Source: Dehalococcoidia bacterium
GTDB taxonomy: Bacteria; Chloroflexota; Dehalococcoidia; JAUYDP01
Reading direction: 5' to 3'
DNA: 5,895 nt
NCBI GenBank assembly: GCA_030691805.1
Contig: JAUYDP010000154.1
Span: 1-5,895, forward strand
Both the position numbers and the translations under genes were made by a program. Below the pieces are notes generated by a model. It was not told the origin of the DNA. It worked only from the letters and a program-made list of their open reading frames with translations, and ran no database searches. How positions within the stretch are numbered: position 1 is the stretch's first letter; every line of letters begins with the position of its first letter. Below are positions 1-5,502 of this stretch, in pieces.

Positions 1-677
1 AGCCCAGGCTGCTACAGATGCCCGCCTCCGGTACCCTGGCCCACCTTCAGGCTTCCTGGGCCTCGGGATTGAAGCGCCGGGCTAACATAATCCTGGTCAT
101 GGACACGTCAGGGTCTATGTCTGGTGAAAAGCTGAGGCGCGCCAAGGAGGCCATGGCTTCTTTCATCAAGCAGGTGCCGTCGGATGAGGAGCACGTGGGC
201 CTGGTCTCCTTTTCCAGCGACTTTCGGGAGGTCGTGCCGTTGGGACGCCTGGGCGATAACCGGCAGCAGCTCCTGGCGCGGACGGACCAACTCGCCGCCG
301 AAGGTAACACAGCCTTCTACTACTCCGTCTGGAGGGCCCAGAGTCTTCTGGCTCAGCGCAAAGACCCGGAAAGGATCAACGTTGTTGTGGCCATGACGGA
401 TGGACAGGAGAACTACTCGCAGAATTTTAGCCAGCGGAACATACCCGGCGTGGGTCTCGTTCCTCCCATTACCGGAGCTAACGCCAAGGACGTAAGTCCC
501 CTGGTGACAGCCTTGAAGCTGAATGGATCGGGCATCCTGGTCTTTGCAGTGGCCTACGGATCAGACGCGGACATTAACGTATTGAGCACGCTGGCCGGCG
601 CCTTTGGGGGCCAGGCGTACCGGGTCGACCCTGATACTATCGGCAAGCTGTACGAGCTGATTTCGCATAATTTCTAA
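1..677 (+). CDS. VWA domain protein, C-terminal part (5' end outside window)
   Basis: The reading frame is open from base 3 to the TAA at 675-677, so the ATG at 18 is probably internal and the gene starts upstream. Numbering from that Met, residues 22-34 hold the strand and MIDAS motif DTSGS (Asp29, Ser31, Ser33). The MIDAS Thr is Thr98 in EGNTAFYY and the distal Asp is Asp128 in MTDGQEN, so the metal site is complete. The domain runs to about residue 218 and ends in a helix (IGKLYELIS). VWA domains with an intact MIDAS bind a divalent cation and mediate protein-protein contacts. The residues before the domain (LLQMPASGTLAHLQASWASGLKRRAN in meaning, a linker ending in a helix) resemble proteins in which an extracellular solute-binding domain precedes the VWA domain; that part is outside the window, so this is inference. 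VWA identity is near certain; the biological role is not known. Confidence 0.93.
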   Translation, partial: PRLLQMPASGTLAHLQASWASGLKRRANIILVMDTSGSMSGEKLRRAKEAMASFIKQVPSDEEHVGLVSFSSDFREVVPLGRLGDNRQQLLARTDQLAAEGNTAFYYSVWRAQSLLAQRKDPERINVVVAMTDGQENYSQNFSQRNIPGVGLVPPITGANAKDVSPLVTALKLNGSGILVFAVAYGSDADINVLSTLAGAFGGQAYRVDPDTIGKLYELISHNF

Positions 678-705
678 AGGAGCAAGCAAGATTCTGCCGG
701 GAGAA

Positions 706-763
706 TCATTCTGGTACGGAGTGGGAGGGAACGGTCCGCAGATTTCGCAGACTACACAGATTA
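706..763 (+). repeat. Composite intergenic repeat, copy 1 (CATTCTG module plus CAGATT module)
   Basis: A degenerate TCATTCTG-GTACGGAGTGGGA module (706-726) is followed after 8 bases by TCCGCAGATT... (735-763). In the second module CAGATT or CAGACT starts at 739, 748 and 757, an exact 9-base period. The same two modules in the same order occur at 4966-5024 and, on the other strand, at 1085-1140. This copy begins 29 bases after the VWA stop codon. The function is unknown. CGCAGATTACACAGATTA-like intergenic repeats are common in environmental bacterial genomes. Confidence 0.75.
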
Positions 764-856
764 TGGTTTGGCGCATAAACGCCCTGCTTATTGCTGAGCT
801 ACATTGAATTGGAGTGGAGCCGCTTGCCAAGCTATTTGGGCCGTACAGTCCCAAAC

Positions 857-880
857 GTCGTCATGAGCCAGAGCCGGGTG
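857..880 (+). repeat. Degenerate copy of the CATTCTGAGCCGGAGC module
   Basis: GTCGTCATGAGCCAGAGCCGGGTG aligns with the left arm at 898-921 if small gaps are allowed: shared GTC, GAGCC, GAGC and GGG blocks. It lies 17 bases upstream of that arm in the same orientation. The match is weak and could be chance in this GC-rich context. Confidence 0.3.
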
Positions 881-897
881 AGAGCGATCCACCCTTG

Positions 898-1080
898 ATG
901 TCATTCTGAGCCGGAGCGGGGGACTAGCGATATGCCCGTACAGATACATGGAGCGCAGGCGAAGAATCTCACCCGTTTCCAACAAAGACCTGCTGCTTCG
1001 GAACGCCTGAGATTCTTCGCCTGCGCTGCACGTATCAATCCCATGATAGCTCTTAACCCCGCTCCGGCTCAGAATGACAT
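898..1080. repeat. Nested inverted repeat (183 bp), possible MITE-like or large-hairpin element
   Basis: The outer arms at 898-921 and 1057-1080 are perfect 24-bp inverted repeats (ATGTCATTCTGAGCC...GGGG and its complement). The inner arms at 943-971 and 1008-1036 pair over 29 bp with two mismatches, including 20 consecutive matches at 952-971 against 1008-1027. The segments between arms (922-942 and 1037-1056) are only loosely complementary. The unpaired centre is 36 bases (972-1007). Each half is thus a roughly 74-bp unit, and the two lie head to head. I see no transposase ORF and no clear target-site duplication at the edges. It could be a non-autonomous mobile element, two repeat units that inserted in opposite orientation, or a structured RNA. 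Confidence 0.85.
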
Positions 1081-1084
1081 GGGG

Positions 1085-1140
1085 AATCCGTGATAATCTG
1101 TGTAATCTGCGGATCGCACCCGCGCTCCGGCTCAGAATGA
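1085..1140 (-). repeat. Composite intergenic repeat, copy on minus strand
   Basis: Read on the minus strand, TCATTCTGAGCCGGAGCG (1140-1123) is followed by GATCCGCAGATTACACAGATTA (1115-1094) and a further degenerate CGGATT unit reaching 1085. The first module is identical over 18 bp to 1077-1060 in the right arm of the neighbouring inverted repeat, so on this strand two modules follow one another. AATCTG starts at 1095 and 1104 on the plus strand, showing the 9-base period seen in the other copies. This is the best conserved copy in the window. Confidence 0.8.
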
Positions 1141-1246
1141 AATCGAGGAGAGTGGTCGGAACGACACGGAGGAGGCGCTCCCAATGATATGTAAGAATCG
1201 CCAGAGAGACATTTGAAGAACGATGGGTGGAATATGATAACTAACC

Positions 1247-1987
1247 ATGTTGAGCGAACGGCTTAAGAGAATAGCGGGTTACTCCCTCTCCCGGCCGGAG
1301 GCTTACATTATTGTCGGTCTGGTGTTCGTGGCGGTAGTGGTAGCTATTTTCGGGCGCTGGCCGGGCTGGGTGATTCTGGCCAGCATTGCGGGGGGCGTCG
1401 TTCTCCTGGCCCTTCTCTTTGTTGATTCACTGGCTGACCCTGATGTGGAGCGGGATGCCTCTATCGCCGACGTGGAGGTAGGTCGCGTCCGGGACCCGGC
1501 TTTGCAGGCGAAAGTCCGGCGGTCACTGGAATACGTGCGAGCCGCCCAAAAGCTGGCCAGACAGGAAACCAGCGGGGTGCTGTCCACGGCGGACGACGAG
1601 CTTCCTCAACTGGAGCAGGCGGCGCGCTCCATCTACCAGATGAGCCTTCGCCTTCAGGAATTCAAGGCGGACCGGCTTCTGCAGAGGGACCTCGGCGACC
1701 TCCATCAAAAGTCAGGGCGCGGCCAGCTTACCAAAGACCAGGAGGCGCAGTTGGGCACACTCCGGCGGCTGGACGAGTTGGTGCGGAACGCCGAGCTGGA
1801 GATTGACAGTGCCCTTGCGCACCTGGGACGCTCCTATGCCGAGATGCAGGCCATCGTGGTTACGCCGGAATTCAGAGGCCGGGCCGCGGACGCCCTGGGC
1901 GAGCTGGCGGCGAGCACTCAACGCCTATCCGAGCTGGCCGCGGGATACGACGAAGTCTACGGCAACAGGGCGTTGAGCAGGGAATAG
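1247..1987 (+). CDS. Two-helix membrane protein with long helical cytoplasmic-type domain, unknown family
   Basis: I do not recognise the family. The 246-residue product starts with a basic segment (MLSERLKRIAGYSLSRPE). Two hydrophobic helices follow at about residues 19-36 (AYIIVGLVFVAVVVAIFG) and 40-59 (GWVILASIAGGVVLLALLFV), joined by a short turn GRWPG. That forms a hairpin, probably with both termini on the cytoplasmic side because the N-terminus is basic. Residues 65-246 are charged, rich in Ala, Leu, Glu, Arg and Gln, and predicted helical; stretches such as 155-205 and 215-240 look like helical bundle or coiled coil. No catalytic motif is visible. The ATG at 1247 has only a poor upstream purine run; TTG at 1250 is an alternative. 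Its stop is 18 bp before the LivK-type gene, which suggests an operon. It may anchor or scaffold the neighbouring envelope proteins, which is inference. Confidence 0.85.
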   Translation: MLSERLKRIAGYSLSRPEAYIIVGLVFVAVVVAIFGRWPGWVILASIAGGVVLLALLFVDSLADPDVERDASIADVEVGRVRDPALQAKVRRSLEYVRAAQKLARQETSGVLSTADDELPQLEQAARSIYQMSLRLQEFKADRLLQRDLGDLHQKSGRGQLTKDQEAQLGTLRRLDELVRNAELEIDSALAHLGRSYAEMQAIVVTPEFRGRAADALGELAASTQRLSELAAGYDEVYGNRALSRE

Positions 1988-1993
1988 CAACTC

Positions 1994-1998
1994 AGGAG
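1994..1998 (+). promoter_or_regulatory. Ribosome binding site for the TTG start at 2006
   Basis: AGGAG sits 7 bases before TTG at 2006, in the 18-bp gap after the preceding stop codon. It supports TTG as the start, since the signal peptide begins immediately after it. Confidence 0.75.
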
Positions 1999-2005
1999 TG
2001 AGGTT

Positions 2006-3169
2006 TTGAGCAGCAAGCTGTACCGGGTCCTGGCCGTAGCCGGTTTGGTCTTCTTGATAACGGCTCTGGCCGGCTGCCGTTCCGGGCCTTCTGGAGAGGC
2101 CTACCTCTATGTGGCGGTCCCTTTGACTGGCGACATGGCTAGCCGCGGGCAAGAGATAGCGGGGGGTGCACGGCTCCGGGCCGATGAGGTCAATAGGGAT
2201 GGCGGTGTCCTGGGCAGGCGCGTGGTCGTGCGGGCCCTGGACGATGGCGGCGACGGCGAGGGGGCCGTCAGTGCAGCCAAAACGGTGGGCGAGTCGGTGC
2301 GTAAGGGCGAGACGGTCTTGGGCGTCGTCGGCCACTACAACTCCGGGGCTACCGGCCCCGCCCTGGATAGCGTCTATAAGGACCTGGACCTCGTCGTGGT
2401 AACCCCGGGCTCGTCCAATCCAACCCTTACCCAAAAGGGGTATTCGCGTTTCTTCCGAGTAGTGTCCACCGACGACATCCAGGGGCCCGTGGATGCGCGC
2501 AAGGCCCTTTCCCTGGGCTGGAAAAGGATCGCCGTCCTGCACACAGACAACTTGTATGCGCGGGGCCTGGCGGCCGCTTTTACCGGCGAGCTGCGGCAGC
2601 GTGGGGTGGACCCCGTGGTTGACCTGGAGATGAAATACAATAACCTGGCGGTATTCCAGCGGGACTTGCCCGGCAACGTCAGCAAGACCCTGGGGCTGAA
2701 CCCGGACGGTATCTTCTTCGCCGGCGATTACCCGGAAGGGATCCCGCTGCTGGCTGCCCTGCGAACGGCGGGGTACCAGGGTGGATTCATGACGGGGGAC
2801 TCGGTCATGGAGTATGAGTTCATTGACTCCCTGGGATCAAAGGCGGAGGGGGCTATCATCTCGAACATTCAACCGGAGATGGCTGCCGTGGCCTCCGACG
2901 CCTGGAAGAGCGCCTACCGGGCGCTGGAAAAGCGCAGCCCCGGCATGGACTCGATTACTGGCTACTCGGCCGCCCATGTCCTCCTGGAGGGCGTGAAGAG
3001 GGCCAGCACGGCCAGGGGATCGGCCGTGGCGGACGCTCTGCGCGAGCTGGAGCTCAAGACCGTAATCGGTGACTGGGCGTCGGACGCCAACGGCGACATG
3101 CGGGTACGCAAGATCTATCTCTTTCAGGTGCGTAATGGCCTGTTTGAGCAGATTGGCGAGGAGCGGTAG
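2006..3169 (+). CDS. LivK-type substrate-binding lipoprotein (Peripla_BP_6-like)
   Basis: This 387-residue product is an extracytoplasmic solute-binding protein of the type I fold, branched-chain amino acid (LivK) family. Residues 1-24 form a lipoprotein signal: basic SSKLYR, hydrophobic core, then lipobox LAGC with Cys24 as lipidation site. The mature part opens with VAVPLTGDMASRGQEIAGGARLRADEVN (residues 36-63 region), the classic first strand and helix of the family. The VVGHYNSGAT segment (107-116) and VVTPGSSNPTLT (131-142) match the ligand-contact loops. The second lobe includes RIAVLHTDNLYARGLA (174-189) and GIFFAGDYPEG (235-245). The C-terminus has GYSAAHVLLEGVKRA and a terminal NGDMRVRKIYLFQV hairpin, so it is full length. 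Start is TTG with AGGAG 7 bases upstream. No LivH, LivM, LivG or LivF gene is present nearby, so it may act as an orphan binding or sensing protein. The ligand cannot be told; members bind amino acids, amides, urea or aromatic compounds. Confidence 0.92.
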   Translation: MSSKLYRVLAVAGLVFLITALAGCRSGPSGEAYLYVAVPLTGDMASRGQEIAGGARLRADEVNRDGGVLGRRVVVRALDDGGDGEGAVSAAKTVGESVRKGETVLGVVGHYNSGATGPALDSVYKDLDLVVVTPGSSNPTLTQKGYSRFFRVVSTDDIQGPVDARKALSLGWKRIAVLHTDNLYARGLAAAFTGELRQRGVDPVVDLEMKYNNLAVFQRDLPGNVSKTLGLNPDGIFFAGDYPEGIPLLAALRTAGYQGGFMTGDSVMEYEFIDSLGSKAEGAIISNIQPEMAAVASDAWKSAYRALEKRSPGMDSITGYSAAHVLLEGVKRASTARGSAVADALRELELKTVIGDWASDANGDMRVRKIYLFQVRNGLFEQIGEER

Positions 3170-3170
3170 G

Positions 3171-3227
3171 ATGGTGTATTCTTTTTTGGGGCTCGCGACC
3201 ATATCGGGCGTCATAGTTCGGCCATAG
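3171..3227 (+). CDS. Possible 18-residue hydrophobic micro-ORF
   Basis: ATG at 3171 lies one base after the LivK-type stop, and AGGAG at 3159-3163 is 7 bases upstream, a textbook arrangement. It encodes MVYSFLGLATISGVIVRP, which is mostly hydrophobic, and stops at 3225-3227. The Shine-Dalgarno match falls inside coding sequence (codons for EER), so it can be coincidence. It could be a small membrane peptide, a remnant of a lost downstream gene, or nothing. Only translation cues support it. Confidence 0.2.
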   Translation: MVYSFLGLATISGVIVRP

Positions 3228-3239
3228 CAGAGCGTAAAT

Positions 3240-3244
3240 GAGGG
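3240..3244 (+). promoter_or_regulatory. Ribosome binding site for the GTG start of treS
   Basis: GAGGG ends 7 bases before GTG at 3252. The next in-frame candidate, ATG at 3297, has only a weak GGGA upstream, so GTG is preferred. An in-frame stop at 3225 limits further extension. Confidence 0.6.
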
Positions 3245-3251
3245 ATTTCAG

Positions 3252-4958
3252 GTGCGTACGCTAGAATCTCCGGCAATCGGTTCTGGGACAGCAGCAATGG
3301 GCGCGAGTACACACGCGGGAGGGCTTTGGTACAAGGATGCCATCATCTATGAGCTACACGTAAGAGGCTTCTGCGATAGCAATGCCGACGGCATTGGCGA
3401 CCTGCGCGGCCTTACCGAGAAGCTGGACTACTTGGAAGACCTGGGCGTCAACTGCCTCTGGCTGCTCCCGATTTATCAGTCCCCCTTGAAGGACGACGGG
3501 TACGATATCTCCGACTATTTCAATATCTTGCCACAATACGGGACGCTAGAGGACTTCCGAAACCTGCTGGACGAAGCCCACAGGCGGGGCATCCGGGTGA
3601 TAACGGAGCTGGTGATGAACCATACTTCGGACCAGCACCCCTGGTTCCAGGAGGCCCGGCGCTCGCCTGCATCGCCCAAGCGGGACTACTACGTATGGAG
3701 CGATACGCCCGACAAGTATGGGGATGCCCGGATCATTTTCACGGATACGGAGCACTCCAACTGGGCCTGGGATACCCACGCCAAGGCCTACTACTGGCAC
3801 CGCTTTTTCAGCAGCCAGCCCGACCTGAATTTCGACAACCCTGAAGTCCGCAAGGCCTTGACGGGCGTCATGGACTTCTGGTTTGACATAGGGGTAGACG
3901 GCCTTCGGCTGGACGCAGTCCCTTACCTTTTCGAGCGAGAAGGAACGAGCTGCGAGAACCTGCCGGAGGTCCATGCCTATCTCAAAGAAGTCAGGAGCCA
4001 CGTGGAAGAGCGCTATGGCGACCGTATGCTGCTGGCAGAGGCGAACCAGTTGCCGGCCGACGTACGTCACTACTTCGGCGAAGGAGACGAATGCCACATG
4101 GCCTTCAACTTTCCGGTAATGCCCCGCATCTTCATGGCACTCAGGAGCGAGGACCGGGGCCCCATCGTGGATATCATGCGGGAGACCTTGCCAATACCTG
4201 AGTCCTGCCAGTGGGGGCTCTTCCTGCGCAACCACGATGAGCTGACCCTGGAGATGGTCTCCGAGCATGAGCGGGAGTACATGCACCGGGAGTACGTCAG
4301 GGACCCTGAGATGCGCCTGAACGTGGGCATCCGGCGCCGCCTGGCTCCGTTGGTGGAGAACGGCCGCCGGCAAATCGAGCTTCTAAACAGCCTTCTCTTT
4401 AGTCTCCCGGGCACGCCCATCCTGTACTACGGCGATGAAATAGGCATGGGGGACAATATTTACCTTCACGATCGCAACGGGGTGCGCACTCCCATGCAAT
4501 GGAATGGGGACCGGAACGCCGGCTTCTCCAAGGCGGACCCGGCCCGCCTTTACAGCCTTCCGGTTATGGACCCGGTCTACGGTTATCAGGCAGTCAACGT
4601 CGAAGCCCAACTGCGCACCCCTACTTCGCTGCTTCACTGGACGAGGCGCCTCATCGCCATTCGCAAGCGCTATCCGGTCTTCGGTCGCGGGTCCCTGGAG
4701 TTCCTGGAGCCGGCCAATCGTAAGGTCCTGGCCTATCTGCGGGAATACCGGAACCAAAAGGTGCTGGTGGTATGCAACCTCTCTCGTTTCTCCCAGCCGG
4801 TGGAGTTGGACCTTAAGCACGTGAGCGGCGTCGTGCCAGTTGAGCTTTTCGGTGAGAACCCCTTCCCGCCCATCGGGGAGCTTCCGTATTTCCTGACCCT
4901 GGGCCCCCACGGCTTCTACTGGTTCCGGCTGGACCCGCCTGGTAGCCCGCCGCACTGA
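3252..4958 (+). CDS. treS: Trehalose synthase (maltose alpha-D-glucosyltransferase), GH13
   Basis: TreS interconverts maltose and trehalose by intramolecular transglucosylation (EC 5.4.99.16) in the cytoplasm. The 568-residue product matches the family from LWYKDAIIYELHVRGF (residues 25-40) to the end. GH13 landmarks are all visible: NHTSD (His124), GVDGLRLDAVPYLFEREGTSCENLP with nucleophile Asp221 and Arg219, LLAEANQ with acid/base Glu263, and RNHDELTLEMV with Asp329. Further TreS signatures are DECHMAFNFPVMPR (279-292), YYGDEIGMGDNIYLHDRNGVRTPMQW and the C-terminal beta domain ending VELFGENPFPPIGELPYFLTLGPHGFYWF. Length agrees with stand-alone TreS of about 550-600 residues; the maltokinase domain fused in some bacteria is absent. 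With the GTG start the protein carries about 24 residues before the conserved core; starting at ATG 3297 would leave about 9. Neighbours are not trehalose genes, so it may supply trehalose as compatible solute or link to glycogen on its own. Confidence 0.97.
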   Translation: MRTLESPAIGSGTAAMGASTHAGGLWYKDAIIYELHVRGFCDSNADGIGDLRGLTEKLDYLEDLGVNCLWLLPIYQSPLKDDGYDISDYFNILPQYGTLEDFRNLLDEAHRRGIRVITELVMNHTSDQHPWFQEARRSPASPKRDYYVWSDTPDKYGDARIIFTDTEHSNWAWDTHAKAYYWHRFFSSQPDLNFDNPEVRKALTGVMDFWFDIGVDGLRLDAVPYLFEREGTSCENLPEVHAYLKEVRSHVEERYGDRMLLAEANQLPADVRHYFGEGDECHMAFNFPVMPRIFMALRSEDRGPIVDIMRETLPIPESCQWGLFLRNHDELTLEMVSEHEREYMHREYVRDPEMRLNVGIRRRLAPLVENGRRQIELLNSLLFSLPGTPILYYGDEIGMGDNIYLHDRNGVRTPMQWNGDRNAGFSKADPARLYSLPVMDPVYGYQAVNVEAQLRTPTSLLHWTRRLIAIRKRYPVFGRGSLEFLEPANRKVLAYLREYRNQKVLVVCNLSRFSQPVELDLKHVSGVVPVELFGENPFPPIGELPYFLTLGPHGFYWFRLDPPGSPPH

Positions 4959-4965
4959 ATCGAGC

Positions 4966-5024
4966 GTCATTTTGGTCCGGGGCCGGGGGGGGCGATCCGC
5001 AGATTTCACAGATTAGGCAGATTA
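4966..5024 (+). repeat. Composite intergenic repeat between convergent genes
   Basis: A degenerate GTCATTTTGGTCCGGGGCCGGGG module (4966-4988) precedes GATCCGCAGATTTCACAGATT... (4994-5024). CAGATT starts at 5000, 5009 and 5018, an exact 9-base period. It fills the 70-bp gap between the treS stop (4956-4958) and the stop of the convergent SHOCT gene (5029-5031). It ends 5 bases from the latter. No hairpin with a T-run was found here, so a terminator role is possible but not shown. Confidence 0.75.
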
Positions 5025-5028
5025 GCTA

Positions 5029-5382
5029 TTAACCCAGGTCCCGCCTCATCTCATCGAACTCTGCCTTGGTTATCTGGCCCCGGGCATACCGCTTTTTAAG
5101 AATATCCAGGGCCGTTTCTCCGCCTGGGGGCGGGCTTCCGGCGCCGCCCTGGCCGGCTCCCCTTACCAGAAAGACTATTGTCGCGATGACTCCTCCCCAG
5201 AAGACCAGGGGGAAGACCCAGACCAATCCCCAGCCCCAACTACTGGCGTATCCACGCCCCATCCAGCCGCCCATCATTCCACCGAAGGGGAACATTCCCC
5301 CCATCAGGAAGGTGGGAAACAGGAACAGTACGCCCAGTACAACTGCTACGGTGATTAGTACCGACCTGCTGGTGTCGCTCAT
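5029..5382 (-). CDS. Small two-helix membrane protein with C-terminal SHOCT domain
   Basis: The 117-residue product has a hydrophobic helix at about residues 7-28 (SVLITVAVVLGVLFLFPTFLMG), then a Gly/Met-rich loop MGGMFPFGGMMGGWMGRGY (27-45). A second helix follows at about 50-73 (GWGLVWVFPLVFWGGVIATIVFLV), then a Gly/Pro linker. The C-terminal SHOCT motif is at 88-117 (ETALDILKKRYARGQITKAEFDEMRRDLG). SHOCT is a short two-helix domain common at protein ends and thought to mediate oligomerisation or nucleic-acid or protein contacts. The start is ATG at 5382 because AAAAGGAG lies 7 bases upstream; the frame stays open to 5487 but has no comparable signal and would put 35 non-hydrophobic residues ahead of the helix. 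Function unknown; such Gly/Met-rich SHOCT proteins are often seen near metal-handling genes, an association not testable here. Confidence 0.88.
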   Translation of the reverse strand: MSDTSRSVLITVAVVLGVLFLFPTFLMGGMFPFGGMMGGWMGRGYASSWGWGLVWVFPLVFWGGVIATIVFLVRGAGQGGAGSPPPGGETALDILKKRYARGQITKAEFDEMRRDLG

Positions 5383-5389
5383 GAATATT

Positions 5390-5397
5390 CTCCTTTT
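5390..5397 (-). promoter_or_regulatory. Ribosome binding site fixing the SHOCT gene start at 5382
   Basis: On the minus strand AAAAGGAG is followed by AATATTC and then ATG at 5382, a 7-base spacing. This decides the start against the longer open frame reaching 5487. Confidence 0.85.
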
Positions 5398-5456
5398 CTG
5401 GCTCTGCACTCCCGCCAACGGCGGGATGTCCCAGTCCCCCGCAACGTAAAGGGACT

Positions 5457-5486
5457 TGTCAGGCCTGGCACTGGCCAGGCCTGACA
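5457..5486. other. Perfect 13-bp-stem hairpin between two minus-strand genes
   Basis: The arms 5457-5469 (TGTCAGGCCTGGC) and 5474-5486 (GCCAGGCCTGACA) are perfectly complementary around the loop ACTG. It begins 17 bases past the stop of the 5503-5781 ORF on the minus strand. No T-run follows in either direction, so it is not a canonical intrinsic terminator. The same 120-bp gap also holds a 6-bp stem, CCCGCC (5411-5416) with GGCGGG (5420-5425). An mRNA stabiliser, attenuator or REP-like repeat are alternatives. Confidence 0.75.
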
Positions 5487-5502
5487 TACATCAGGTGCTG
5501 GC

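Larger units (their letters stand above)
678..1246. other. 569-bp intergenic region filled with repeats, no convincing gene
   Basis: No plausible gene lies here. The short minus-strand frames crossing it have no family resemblance and run through inverted repeats. The stretch holds a composite repeat on the plus strand (706-763), a degenerate copy of its first module (857-880), a nested inverted repeat (898-1080) and a composite repeat on the minus strand (1085-1140). The last 100 bases before the next gene (1141-1246) hold no clear repeat. They contain a weak -10-like TATGAT at 1233-1238 and a poor purine run GGGTGG at 1225-1230. Confidence 0.8.

Noticed and set aside
690..707. Small hairpin GATTCT-GCCGGG-AGAATC as terminator of the VWA gene
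   Set aside because: Only 6 AT-rich base pairs and no T-run follow; it overlaps the start of the composite repeat.
561..985. Minus-strand short frames through the intergenic repeats
   Set aside because: They run through inverted repeat arms and the VWA 3' end, have low-complexity translation and no family resemblance.
706..1140. CRISPR array in the repeat-rich gap
   Set aside because: Repeats are in both orientations, of different lengths and not separated by regular spacers; no cas genes nearby.
1925..2542. Long minus-strand open frame opposite the LivK-type gene
   Set aside because: It is antisense to a clear full-length family member, has no recognisable domain, and such mirror frames are common in GC-rich coding DNA.
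3159..3187. T-run (3182-3187) after the LivK-type gene as an intrinsic terminator
   Set aside because: No GC-rich hairpin precedes the T-run.
3546..4373. 275-codon minus-strand frame opposite treS
   Set aside because: It is a shadow of the treS coding frame; no RBS and no family features.
5383..5487. N-terminal extension of the SHOCT protein to 5487
   Set aside because: The strong RBS at 5390-5397 points to ATG 5382, the extension overlaps the hairpin at 5457-5486, and it would put a hydrophilic segment before the first helix.
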